Positions 1-5,880 of a stretch of 8,936 nucleotides of DNA are shown here, one piece after another (the first letter of the stretch is position 1; each line of letters begins with the position of its first letter). The translations under genes were made by a program, and so were the position numbers. The stretch covers positions 1 through 8,936 of the forward strand of contig JAGAZW010000103.1 of assembly GCA_017939855.1 (NCBI GenBank), in the 5' to 3' direction. Below the pieces are notes generated by a model. It was not told where the DNA came from, did no database searches, and saw only the letters and a list, made by a program, of their open reading frames with translations. Origin of the DNA: Clostridia bacterium (GTDB lineage: Bacteria > Bacillota > Clostridia > Oscillospirales > Acutalibacteraceae).

Positions 1-6
1 AAACAA

Positions 7-1224
7 TTACTTCTTGCCGTCTACAATAGCCTGAACCTTACTGGGCAAACCATAAAGATTGATAAATCCTGCAGAATCCTTCTGGTCATAATCACTTTCA
101 CCAAACGTTGCGATTTCTTCGCTATAAAGTGAATATGGACTCCAAACACCAGCATTTATCATATTACCCTTATAGAGTTTAAGTCTAACTTTACCGGTAA
201 CATTTTCCTGTGTCTTGTCAACAAAAGCTGATAAAGCCTCTCTTAAAGGAGTAAACCACTGGCCGTTATATACAAGCTCCGCAAAAGTGATAGAAAGCTT
301 TTGTTTTTCATGCATTGTCATTTTATCAAGACATATGGTCTCAAGAACATTATGGGCTTTATAAAGGATAGTTCCTCCCGGAGTCTCGTATACACCACGA
401 CATTTCATACCAACCAAACGGTTTTCAACGATATCAATAATTCCAATACCGTTTGCGCCGCCTAATTCATTAAGCTTTAAAATGATCTGCTTTGCAGACA
501 TTTTTTCACCATCTAATGCTACAGGAATACCCTTTTCAAATTCAATTTCAACATATGTAGGCTTATCAGGTGCTAAAATAGGAGAAACACCCATTTCAAG
601 AAAGCCTTCTTTTTCATACATAGGCTCGTTTCCGGTATCTTCAATATCCATTCCTTCATGTGACAGATGCCAAAGGTTCTTATCTTTTGAATAATTGGTC
701 TCACGGTTAATCTTTAGAGGAATGTTATGAGATTCTGCATATTCAATTTCCTCGTCACGAGATTTAATGTCCCACTCACGCCAAGGAGCAATTATGGGCA
801 TATTGGGGGCAAAGTGCTTGATTGCAAGTTCGAAACGAACCTGATCGTTTCCCTTTCCGGTACAACCGTGACAAATAGCATCGGCACCCTCTTTAATCGC
901 AATTTCAACAAGACCCTTCGCTATACAAGGACGTGCATGGCTTGTACCTAAAAGATAGTCCTCGTAAACTGCACCCGCCTTCATTGTAGGTATTATGTAT
1001 TCATCTACATATTCTTCTGTTAAATCAAGAACATACAGCTTTGATGCACCGGTTTTTAATGCTTTTTCTTCAAGTCCTTCAAGCTCATCAGCCTGACCGA
1101 CATTACCGGAAACAGCTATAACCTCACAATTATTGTAATTTTCCTTAAGCCAAGGAATAATTATTGATGTATCAAGACCACCTGAATATGCAAGTACAAC
1201 CTTTTTAATATTTTCTTTATTCAT
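7..1224 (-). CDS. argG: Argininosuccinate synthase
   Basis: Catalyses ATP-dependent condensation of citrulline and aspartate to argininosuccinate, the penultimate step of arginine synthesis, in the cytosol. The 405-residue product has the usual family length. Visible motifs are the N-type ATP-pyrophosphatase loop AYSGGLDTS (residues 12-20), the HGCTGKGNDQVRFE block (119-132) typical of citrulline/aspartate binding, NYSKDKNLWHLSHEG (177-191), and GVYETPGGTIL (277-287). The ATG at 1222-1224 is set by a GGAGGT ribosome binding site 7 nt upstream. A strong promoter about 40 nt upstream of the start shows that the gene is transcribed separately from nadE, which lies 160 nt upstream on the same strand. 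Whether argH follows cannot be told, because the window ends 6 nt past the stop. No truncation or missing motif is seen. Confidence 0.98.
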   Translation of the reverse strand: MNKENIKKVVLAYSGGLDTSIIIPWLKENYNNCEVIAVSGNVGQADELEGLEEKALKTGASKLYVLDLTEEYVDEYIIPTMKAGAVYEDYLLGTSHARPCIAKGLVEIAIKEGADAICHGCTGKGNDQVRFELAIKHFAPNMPIIAPWREWDIKSRDEEIEYAESHNIPLKINRETNYSKDKNLWHLSHEGMDIEDTGNEPMYEKEGFLEMGVSPILAPDKPTYVEIEFEKGIPVALDGEKMSAKQIILKLNELGGANGIGIIDIVENRLVGMKCRGVYETPGGTILYKAHNVLETICLDKMTMHEKQKLSITFAELVYNGQWFTPLREALSAFVDKTQENVTGKVRLKLYKGNMINAGVWSPYSLYSEEIATFGESDYDQKDSAGFINLYGLPSKVQAIVDGKK

Positions 1225-1270
1225 TATCGTTACCTCCGAATAAATTTACATATTTTTTACTACGTGCAAT

Positions 1271-1298
1271 ATTATACCACCACTTTTTAAAATGTCAA
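1271..1298 (-). promoter_or_regulatory. Sigma-A promoter of argG
   Basis: Read on the minus strand, a perfect -35 TTGACA (1293-1298) is followed by a 16-nt spacer and a perfect -10 TATAAT (1271-1276). The TGG before the -10 also gives an extended -10 (TGnTATAAT). The expected transcript start near 1264 leaves a leader of about 40 nt, which holds only the ribosome binding site. That is too short for a T-box or riboswitch, so any control would act at the promoter. Confidence 0.88.
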
Positions 1299-1304
1299 GC
1301 ATAA

Positions 1305-1322
1305 TTTGCATAAAAATTCAAT
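1305..1322. promoter_or_regulatory. Candidate ARG box (ArgR/AhrC operator) upstream of argG
   Basis: The plus-strand 18-mer TTTGCATAAAAATTCAAT matches the Bacillus ARG box consensus CATGAATAAAAATKCAAK, recalled from memory, at 15 of 18 positions. It lies 6 bp upstream of the argG -35 box, a plausible place for arginine-dependent control. The surrounding DNA is very AT-rich, so part of the match could be chance. A second partial half-site (TTTCAAT, 1335-1341) follows. Confidence 0.45.
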
Positions 1323-1347
1323 ATTAATAAATAATTTCAATTTACAT

Positions 1348-1360
1348 TGCATATTATGCA
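1348..1360. repeat. Palindrome TGCATATTATGCA between nadE and argG
   Basis: A 13-bp inverted repeat (TGCAT-ATT-ATGCA) lies 24 nt beyond the nadE stop. Its arms fit the TGNAT/ATNCA halves of an ARG box, but the central spacing is one base short. It has no GC stem or adjacent T-run, so it does not look like a nadE terminator. It may be a second, weaker regulator site for argG. No good intrinsic terminator for nadE is visible between 1265 and 1384. Confidence 0.35.
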
Positions 1361-1384
1361 TTTTCCTAAGACTTTTTTGCATAT

Positions 1385-2116
1385 TTATATTTGAGGATCA
1401 AATACGGGCATGAGTTGCAATTTAAACCGATTGCGCTTATGAAGAGCATCTATTTTTTCTTTTTTGTCTGCGTTTTCGATTTCACCGGTACGAATATACC
1501 TGTCCAACTCATCATAAGTGAAACACAGATTATCTTCGTCAGTTTTTCCACTAAGACCATCGATAGGCACTTTATCAACTAGGTCTTGGGGAAGACCTAA
1601 TGCTTTACCAATTTGTTTGACTTCATCAACCGTCAAGAGTGACAACGGGCTAAAGTCACCTGCAGCATCACCGTAACGAGTAGAATACCCAACCCAATCC
1701 TCTGACAAATTACAAGTATTTACAACTCTGCCGTTCACACTTTGTGATACAGCATAAAGTGTTGACATACGAATACGTGGCGGGAGATTTACGATACTTT
1801 GCCGACTTAAATCAAGTTCCTGAGGGAAATTGATTTTTAGTCCCTCAATAGCATCTTTAATATTCACAACAAAATGCTTTATACCAAGATGTTTTACTAG
1901 TTTATATGCACAGTCTATATCTGACTGCTCACCGTTTGGCATTAAGACGCCGATTACTCTTTCTTTTCCTAGTGCTTCGACACAAAGCGCTGCAGCGACA
2001 GAACTATCCTTGCCTCCTGATATACCGACAACCGCATTACAGTCTTTTCCATTTTCTTCAAAAAACTTTTTAATCCATAAAATACAATTATCCTTGACTT
2101 TTATTGCATCAAACAA
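1385..2116 (-). CDS. nadE: Ammonia-dependent NAD(+) synthetase
   Basis: Converts deamido-NAD, ATP and ammonia to NAD, the last step of both NAD synthesis and nicotinate salvage. The 243-residue protein is the short form: it lacks the N-terminal nitrilase (glutaminase) domain, hence ammonia-dependent. The PP-loop SGGKDSS is at residues 33-39. PPRIRMSTLYAVSQ (112-125), the NTCNLSEDWVGYSTRYGD block (133-150) and KTDEDNLCFTYDELD (191-205) are typical NadE regions contacting ATP and deamido-NAD. The start codon is TTG (2114-2116), preceded by a good ribosome binding site; no ATG fits the conserved N-terminus. The gene lies 22 nt after the original end of a degraded nicotinamidase gene on the same strand, so the two probably formed an NAD-salvage operon. 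No defects are seen in nadE itself. Confidence 0.95.
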   Translation of the reverse strand: MFDAIKVKDNCILWIKKFFEENGKDCNAVVGISGGKDSSVAAALCVEALGKERVIGVLMPNGEQSDIDCAYKLVKHLGIKHFVVNIKDAIEGLKINFPQELDLSRQSIVNLPPRIRMSTLYAVSQSVNGRVVNTCNLSEDWVGYSTRYGDAAGDFSPLSLLTVDEVKQIGKALGLPQDLVDKVPIDGLSGKTDEDNLCFTYDELDRYIRTGEIENADKKEKIDALHKRNRFKLQLMPVFDPQI

Positions 2117-2119
2117 AAT

Positions 2120-2128
2120 ATCACCCCT
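2120..2128 (-). promoter_or_regulatory. Ribosome binding site that fixes the TTG start of nadE
   Basis: The minus-strand AGGGGTGAT is close to the full Shine-Dalgarno sequence AGGAGGTGAT and ends 3 nt before the TTG at 2116-2114. The GTG inside it is in another frame, and no in-frame ATG lies nearby, so TTG is the supported start. Confidence 0.7.
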
Positions 2129-2138
2129 ATTGTAAAAT

Positions 2139-2663
2139 CTAATTTATAACATTTATATGACAGCTTTGCATTATTTTAAAGCGGCACTATGAAGCTCAAG
2201 AGTAACCCCTGCACAGTAGACTGCATCAACCGTTATACAAATTTCAGGAAAACCTGCTTTTAAAATAAGTGCGTTTGAAACTACACATATGTCGGTGCAA
2301 AAACCGATAAGCTCCATTTCAAACTCTTGTCCGTTTGCTACACCCCTGATAAGTCTTGGGAGACTGAGAAAACCAAAAGAAAGATTTTCAACCGTCGTAT
2401 GTTCTTTACCCATTACTACCTCAGCGACTCTTTCGTCCAATTTCCAACCGTCAGTTCCCTTTATACAATGCTTTACAGGAAGTTTTTTCCCTCGTAAGTT
2501 TTAGGGTAATTATCAAAATGGGTATTAAATGTGACAAATATATCCCCTTCAAAATTTTAATTTTTTCTGTTACTTTATCAATTATAGAGACCTCTTCTTT
2601 TGACCTTAAAGAGCCATTTACAAAATATTTTTCAACACCTAAAACAATAAAAATTTTTTCAAA
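2139..2663 (-). pseudogene. Degraded nicotinamidase-like cysteine hydrolase (isochorismatase superfamily)
   Basis: Homology to the nicotinamidase family is readable across about 525 nt, but only in pieces. The first segment (2660-2550) reads EKIFIVLGVEKYFVNGSL and onward. The second (2550-2484) reads EGDIFVTFNTHFDNYPKTYEG. The third (about 2485-2172) includes LPVKHCIKGTDGW and FCTDICVVSNA with the catalytic Cys. The last (2171-2139) reads MQSCHINVIN then TAG. The frame changes near 2550, in an A-run at 2483-2488 (six A where seven restore GKKLPV), and near 2172. Each fits a net loss of one base. The expected start codon is TTT (2661-2663). The catalytic Asp of the usual VVDxQxDFV motif is Gly (2637-2639), the Asp of the metal-binding DTH is Asn (2524-2526), and the Lys of the EKPTFG-type motif is Asn (2384-2386). 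Family assignment rests on remembered motifs. No active product is expected; an 89-codon open stretch (2171-2440) could only make a fragment. Confidence 0.88.
2143..2151 (-). promoter_or_regulatory. Possible extended -10 promoter for nadE
   Basis: On the minus strand TGTTATAAA resembles an extended -10 element (TGnTATAAT), about 27 nt upstream of the nadE start. No good -35 hexamer is present at 16-18 nt: the best is ATGCAA. The site lies inside the last codons of the degraded upstream gene, so it could be a newly useful promoter or a chance AT-rich match. Confidence 0.25.
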
Positions 2664-2681
2664 ACAATTTTCGTTCTTATT

Positions 2682-2690
2682 ATTATACCA
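2682..2690 (-). promoter_or_regulatory. Extended -10 promoter upstream of the degraded nicotinamidase gene
   Basis: On the minus strand TGGTATAAT is a perfect extended -10. The -35 region is weak (TTTATT at a 17-nt spacing). It sits 19 nt before the ancestral start region, where no ribosome binding site remains. It may still transcribe through the dead gene into nadE, since no terminator is visible between them. Confidence 0.5.
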
Positions 2691-2804
2691 TAATCAAGTA
2701 TAAAAATAAAGAAAAAATAAGTGAAATTATTTGAACATTTTTTAATATTATGTGTTTCGTTATATGCTATAGCTTTGATTGAATTTTAATGTAAAAAGAA
2801 AAAA

Positions 2805-2862
2805 TTGTAAACACATTCATAATTTACCTATTATATTTAAAATAAACATTCATAAAATACTA
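2805..2862 (+). promoter_or_regulatory. Candidate promoter elements for the SASP gene (weak)
   Basis: SASP genes are normally read by the forespore factor sigma-G. The best sigma-G-like -10 is AATACTA (2856-2862, compare CATACTA), but the sequence 17-18 nt upstream (around 2832-2838) matches the TGAATA-type -35 poorly. A sigma-A-like pair, TTGTAA (2805-2810) and TATTAT (2829-2834) with an 18-nt spacer, is an alternative. The rest of 2691-2900 is very AT-rich and shows no gene. Confidence 0.25.
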
Positions 2863-2900
2863 TTGCAAACGCAAAATTTTAAGGCAAGGAGTGAAAACAA

Positions 2901-3086
2901 ATGGCTAAAAATGTAGTACCTGAGGCTAAGGACGCACTTAACCGTTTCAAGATGGAAGCTGCTAATGAGGTTGGTGTTAACCTCAAGCAAGGTTACAACG
3001 GTGACCTTACTTCAAAGCAGGCTGGTTCCATAGGTGGACAGATGGTTAAGAAGATGATCGAGTCTTATGAAAACAGCATGAAATAA
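2901..3086 (+). CDS. Alpha/beta-type small acid-soluble spore protein (SASP)
   Basis: A 61-residue DNA-binding protein of the kind that coats and protects the chromosome in dormant spores and is degraded at germination. The family's two conserved blocks are present: the N-terminal helix region ending FKMEAANEVGVNL (16-28), and TSKQAGSIGGQMVKKMIE (37-54) with the invariant G-S-(V/I)-GG core. The bond after Glu19 (KME-AANE) sits where the germination protease GPR usually cuts this family. The length (60-70 residues) is typical. AAGGAG at 2886-2891 lies 9 nt before the ATG. Production in the forespore is expected from the family, but the sigma-G promoter is not clear. The gene is the strongest sign that the host forms, or recently formed, endospores. 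I cannot tell which ssp paralogue it is. Confidence 0.95.
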   Translation: MAKNVVPEAKDALNRFKMEAANEVGVNLKQGYNGDLTSKQAGSIGGQMVKKMIESYENSMK

Positions 3087-3115
3087 ACTTTTTTATTTTA
3101 TAAAGCATGTTTAAA

Positions 3116-3151
3116 AAAGGCGTCTACCGGTGAATGCCGATAGGCGCCTTT
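3116..3151. terminator. Strong hairpin between SASP and DUF378 genes
   Basis: Arms 3116-3126 (AAAGGCGTCTA) and 3141-3151 (TAGGCGCCTTT) pair over 11 positions with one G-T wobble. An inner CGG/CCG pairing follows after one mismatch. On the plus strand only TTT follows, and it is part of the stem. On the minus strand the stem is followed by TTTTTT (3113-3118, overlapping the stem base). It may end SASP transcription, stabilise its mRNA, or act as a backup terminator for minus-strand transcription. Confidence 0.6.
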
Positions 3152-3194
3152 AAACAAAAATCTACACAAAACCTTATTACAAGGAAGTGAAAAA

Positions 3195-3401
3195 ATGTTT
3201 GATAAAATTTGCCTTATCTTGTCCATTATAGGCTCCCTCAACTGGGGTCTAGTAGGTCTTTTTCAATTTGACTTAGTGGCCTGGGCTTTCGGTGGCAGTG
3301 ATGCAATTATAAGCAGAATAATATATACCATCATCGCACTTGCCGGTATCTGGTGTATTTCTTTGCTTTTTGGTCGAGGAAGACATGTGGATGTGGATTA
3401 A
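3195..3401 (+). CDS. DUF378 family small membrane protein
   Basis: A 68-residue protein that matches the DUF378 (YuzA-like) pattern by eye. Two membrane helices, about residues 4-22 and 41-60, flank a short loop. The conserved IGSLNWGLVGLFQFDLV (12-28) and SRIIYTIIALAGIW (40-53) stretches are present, and the tail is charged (GRGRHVDVD). The molecular role of this family is unknown. AAGGAAGTG (3181-3189) is a fair ribosome binding site 5 nt before the ATG. No promoter is evident in the 43 nt between the upstream hairpin and the start. The gene may therefore rely on readthrough from the SASP gene or on AT-rich sequence near 3087-3115. The stop codon lies inside the arm of the downstream terminator. 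Confidence 0.88.
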   Translation: MFDKICLILSIIGSLNWGLVGLFQFDLVAWAFGGSDAIISRIIYTIIALAGIWCISLLFGRGRHVDVD

Positions 3402-3441
3402 GTAAAAACTGCCGGTTTAGACCGGCAGTTTTTACTTAATC
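3396..3441. terminator. Bidirectional intrinsic terminator between DUF378 and ftsH
   Basis: A perfect inverted repeat: 3396-3416 pairs with 3421-3441, 21 bp per arm, loop TTAG. The core ACTGCCGGT/ACCGGCAGT is flanked by AAAAA on one side and TTTTT on the other, so each strand shows a GC stem followed by a T-run. It lies between convergent genes, begins within the last sense codon and stop of the plus-strand gene, and ends 12 nt before the ftsH stop. It should end both transcripts. Confidence 0.93.
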
Positions 3442-3452
3442 TTATTTCATTG

Positions 3453-5303
3453 TTATTGCATAATATCTCTGAATTCATCGCCGGAAATCTTTTCTTTTTC
3501 GAAAAGAGTTTTTGCAACCTCGTGAAGTTTTGGCATAGCGCCTTCAAGTATTGACAGAGCCTTTTTATATTGTGCCATTACTATTGATTCAATCTCTTCG
3601 TCTATACTAGCAGCAATCTTTTCCGAATAGTTTGGTGTAGAAGAGAAATCACGTCCTAAGAACACCTCGTTATTATCGTTTCCATACGTTACAAGTCCCA
3701 ATTTTTCACTCATACCAAACTTTGTAACCATCTTGCGTGCAAGATCAGTAGCTCTTTGAATATCGTTTGAAGCACCGGTGCAAACATCATCCTGCGTGAG
3801 TTGTTCGGCAGCACGTCCGCCGAGAAGCGAACATATTTGTTCGAGCATCTGATTTTTTGTTGTGTGACCCTTTTCGTCCGTAGGAAGATACATAGTATAC
3901 CCTGCAGCCATACCACGTTGGATAATTGATATTTGATGGACGGGATCCTGAGTAGGTAAGAAATACGAAACTACAGCGTGACCGGCTTCATGATAAGAGG
4001 TTATCATCTTATCTTTATCACGAACAACATGGGATTTTTTCTCGGTTCCGACAACAACCTTAATTGTTGCTTCCTCGATTTCCTCCTGAGTAATGGCCTT
4101 CTTCTTATGACGGACTGCCAAAAGAGCCGCTTCATTAAGCAGATTTTCAAGGTCTGCACCCGTAAAGCCTGAAGTGGATTTAGCAATTGTTTTAAGATTG
4201 ACATCCGGACCTAATGGTTTACCACGCGAATGAACTTTAAGAATTTCTTCCCTGCCCTTAACATCTGGATAATTTACTGTTATTTGGCGGTCAAATCTAC
4301 CGGGGCGAAGGAGTGCCCTGTCAAGAATGTCGGGACGGTTAGTTGCCGCCATAACAATAACTCCTTCATTTGCGCCAAATCCATCCATTTCAACCAACAA
4401 CTGATTCAATGTCTGTTCTCTTTCGTCGTGACCGCCGCCTAAACCTGCACCTCTTTGACGACCGACAGCATCAATTTCATCAATGAATATAATTGCAGGG
4501 GCGCTTTTCTTTGCTTCGGAGAAAAGATCACGAACCCTTGAAGCACCCACGCCTACGAACATCTCCACAAAATCAGAACCCGATATAGAGAAGAAAGGCA
4601 CACCCGCTTCACCTGCTACCGCACGTGCCAATAATGTTTTACCTGTTCCGGGAGGACCAACAAGAAGAACGCCTTTAGGAATACGGGCGCCAAGCTCATT
4701 GAATTTTTTGTGGTCTTTTAGAAAGTCCACAATTTCTGCCATCTCTTCCTTTTCTTCGTCGGCACCAGCAACATCAGCAAAGGTAGTTTTCTTTCGATCG
4801 TCTGCTTTTTTAACCTTGGCTTTGCCAAAGCCCATAGTTTTGTCTGCGCCCATAGCAGAATTCATTCGCTTCATAAAGAAGATTCCCAAAACGACGAATG
4901 CTACAACCATAAGTATGGTAGGAAGCATACTAACAAGCCAGGAGGTTTCTCCGCCGCTTTCATAGTTGTACTTTATGTCATTTTTCTTGTCATCATCTTC
5001 ATTAAATTCTATTACTTTTTCGTTTACGTCATTGATGAATAGATTGGAATCAGGAACTGTGTATCGGTATGTTTTTTTCTTACCGTCCTTTGCCGTTTCA
5101 TCATCCCTTAACTCATATTCCAATTCTTTGGTATAAAGATTAAGTTCAAAGGCTGAGACTTCACCGTCACGGATTTTTTCGACAATTTCATAATACTTCG
5201 TAGTTGCTGATTGACTCGAAACATTACGCACCAAAACGAACGCAGCTATCAGTACAATCGGTATACCAAGATATAATAAAATATTCCTAATGTTTTTCTT
5301 CAA
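3453..5303 (-). CDS. ftsH: ATP-dependent zinc metalloprotease FtsH
   Basis: A membrane-anchored AAA+ protease that unfolds and degrades misassembled membrane proteins and some soluble regulators; it works as a hexamer. The 616-residue protein shows, in order: an N-terminal membrane helix (about 7-26), an extracytoplasmic domain (about 28-120), a second helix (about 122-144), Walker A GPPGTGKT (216-223), pore motif MFVGVG (248-253), Walker B IIFIDEID (271-278), and the second region of homology with arginines 333 and 336. The zinc site HEAGH is at 438-442, with a likely third ligand Asp514 in TGASND. All catalytic motifs are intact. The start is TTG, supported by a ribosome binding site and by the N-terminal helix; the next Met is residue 126. 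It is the last gene of the rplI-dnaB-tilS-hpt-ftsH run, 33 nt after hpt, and is followed by a terminator. Confidence 0.98.
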   Translation of the reverse strand: MKKNIRNILLYLGIPIVLIAAFVLVRNVSSQSATTKYYEIVEKIRDGEVSAFELNLYTKELEYELRDDETAKDGKKKTYRYTVPDSNLFINDVNEKVIEFNEDDDKKNDIKYNYESGGETSWLVSMLPTILMVVAFVVLGIFFMKRMNSAMGADKTMGFGKAKVKKADDRKKTTFADVAGADEEKEEMAEIVDFLKDHKKFNELGARIPKGVLLVGPPGTGKTLLARAVAGEAGVPFFSISGSDFVEMFVGVGASRVRDLFSEAKKSAPAIIFIDEIDAVGRQRGAGLGGGHDEREQTLNQLLVEMDGFGANEGVIVMAATNRPDILDRALLRPGRFDRQITVNYPDVKGREEILKVHSRGKPLGPDVNLKTIAKSTSGFTGADLENLLNEAALLAVRHKKKAITQEEIEEATIKVVVGTEKKSHVVRDKDKMITSYHEAGHAVVSYFLPTQDPVHQISIIQRGMAAGYTMYLPTDEKGHTTKNQMLEQICSLLGGRAAEQLTQDDVCTGASNDIQRATDLARKMVTKFGMSEKLGLVTYGNDNNEVFLGRDFSSTPNYSEKIAASIDEEIESIVMAQYKKALSILEGAMPKLHEVAKTLFEKEKISGDEFRDIMQ

Positions 5304-5312
5304 AAGGTTTTT

Positions 5313-5320
5313 CTCCTTCC
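5313..5320 (-). promoter_or_regulatory. Ribosome binding site that fixes the TTG start of ftsH
   Basis: The minus-strand GGAAGGAG lies in the 33-nt gap after hpt and ends 9 nt before the TTG at 5303-5301. This is good spacing and the only plausible start ahead of the first membrane helix. Confidence 0.8.
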
Positions 5321-5336
5321 ATACTCGCTTTAATGT

Positions 5337-5876
5337 TTATTTTTTATACACATGAGGAGCCAGAACACCGACAAATGGTAAATTTCTGTATTTCTCATCG
5401 TAATCAAGACCGTACCCGATAACAAATTCATCGGGAATAACTTTACCCACATAGTCAGCTTGAACATCAGCCTTACGATTCGCAGTCTTATCAAGAAGGG
5501 TGCATATTTTAATACTTGCGGCCCCCCTGCCCTTTAACACTTCCTTAAGATATGCTAACGTTATACCGGAATCCAAAATATCCTCAACAATAAGTATGTC
5601 ACAACCCTCAGGATTTATATCCAAATCCTTTCTGAATTGAACAACACCCGTAGTTTTTGCTCCACTGTACGAAGAAACTGCCATAAAATCTATTTGACAA
5701 TCGCAGGTAATCTCACGCATCAGATCTCCCATAAATACAATGGCTCCTTTTAGTACGCTTACCAGATAGAGTTTTTTACCTTCATAGTCTTTTGATATTT
5801 GTTTTCCTAAGTCTCTGCATATTTGCTTTAGCTCCTCTTTGGATATTAAAACTCTCTCAATATCATTCATACACAT
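5337..5876 (-). CDS. hpt: Hypoxanthine phosphoribosyltransferase
   Basis: Cytosolic purine-salvage enzyme that joins hypoxanthine (often also guanine) to PRPP, giving IMP or GMP. The 179 residues match the family length. Visible motifs are LKGA (42-45), the flexible loop SSYSG (68-72), the PRPP-binding signature ILIVEDILDSGITL (94-107) with adjacent Glu98-Asp99 and Asp102, and VIPDEFVIGYGLDY (146-159) near the purine pocket. Two in-frame ATGs are possible. The first (5874-5876) is preferred because GAGGGG at 5885-5890 is 8 nt away, against 14 nt for the second (5868-5870). The gene begins 4 nt after the tilS stop, so translation is probably coupled. In B. subtilis hpt likewise lies between tilS and ftsH. 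Confidence 0.96.
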   Translation of the reverse strand: MCMNDIERVLISKEELKQICRDLGKQISKDYEGKKLYLVSVLKGAIVFMGDLMREITCDCQIDFMAVSSYSGAKTTGVVQFRKDLDINPEGCDILIVEDILDSGITLAYLKEVLKGRGAASIKICTLLDKTANRKADVQADYVGKVIPDEFVIGYGLDYDEKYRNLPFVGVLAPHVYKK

Positions 5877-5880
5877 AAAC

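Noticed and set aside
1225..1264. T-box or arginine riboswitch in the argG leader
   Set aside because: The predicted leader is only about 40 nt and shows no stem or terminator/antiterminator pair.
2139..2663. Programmed frameshifting as an explanation for the nicotinamidase fragments
   Set aside because: Three separate frame changes plus a missing start and altered catalytic residues do not fit recoding. Only the A-run at 2483-2488 looks at all slippery.
2518..2703. Plus-strand open frame of 61 codons opposite the broken nicotinamidase gene
   Set aside because: No ribosome binding site and no recognisable family; composition is typical of AT-rich antisense. The minus strand carries the detectable homology.
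4483..4965. A 160-codon open frame on the plus strand, antisense to ftsH
   Set aside because: It lies wholly opposite the conserved AAA+ core of ftsH, has a low-complexity Ser/Thr/Pro-rich composition as expected of a mirror frame, and has no ribosome binding site or recognisable domain.
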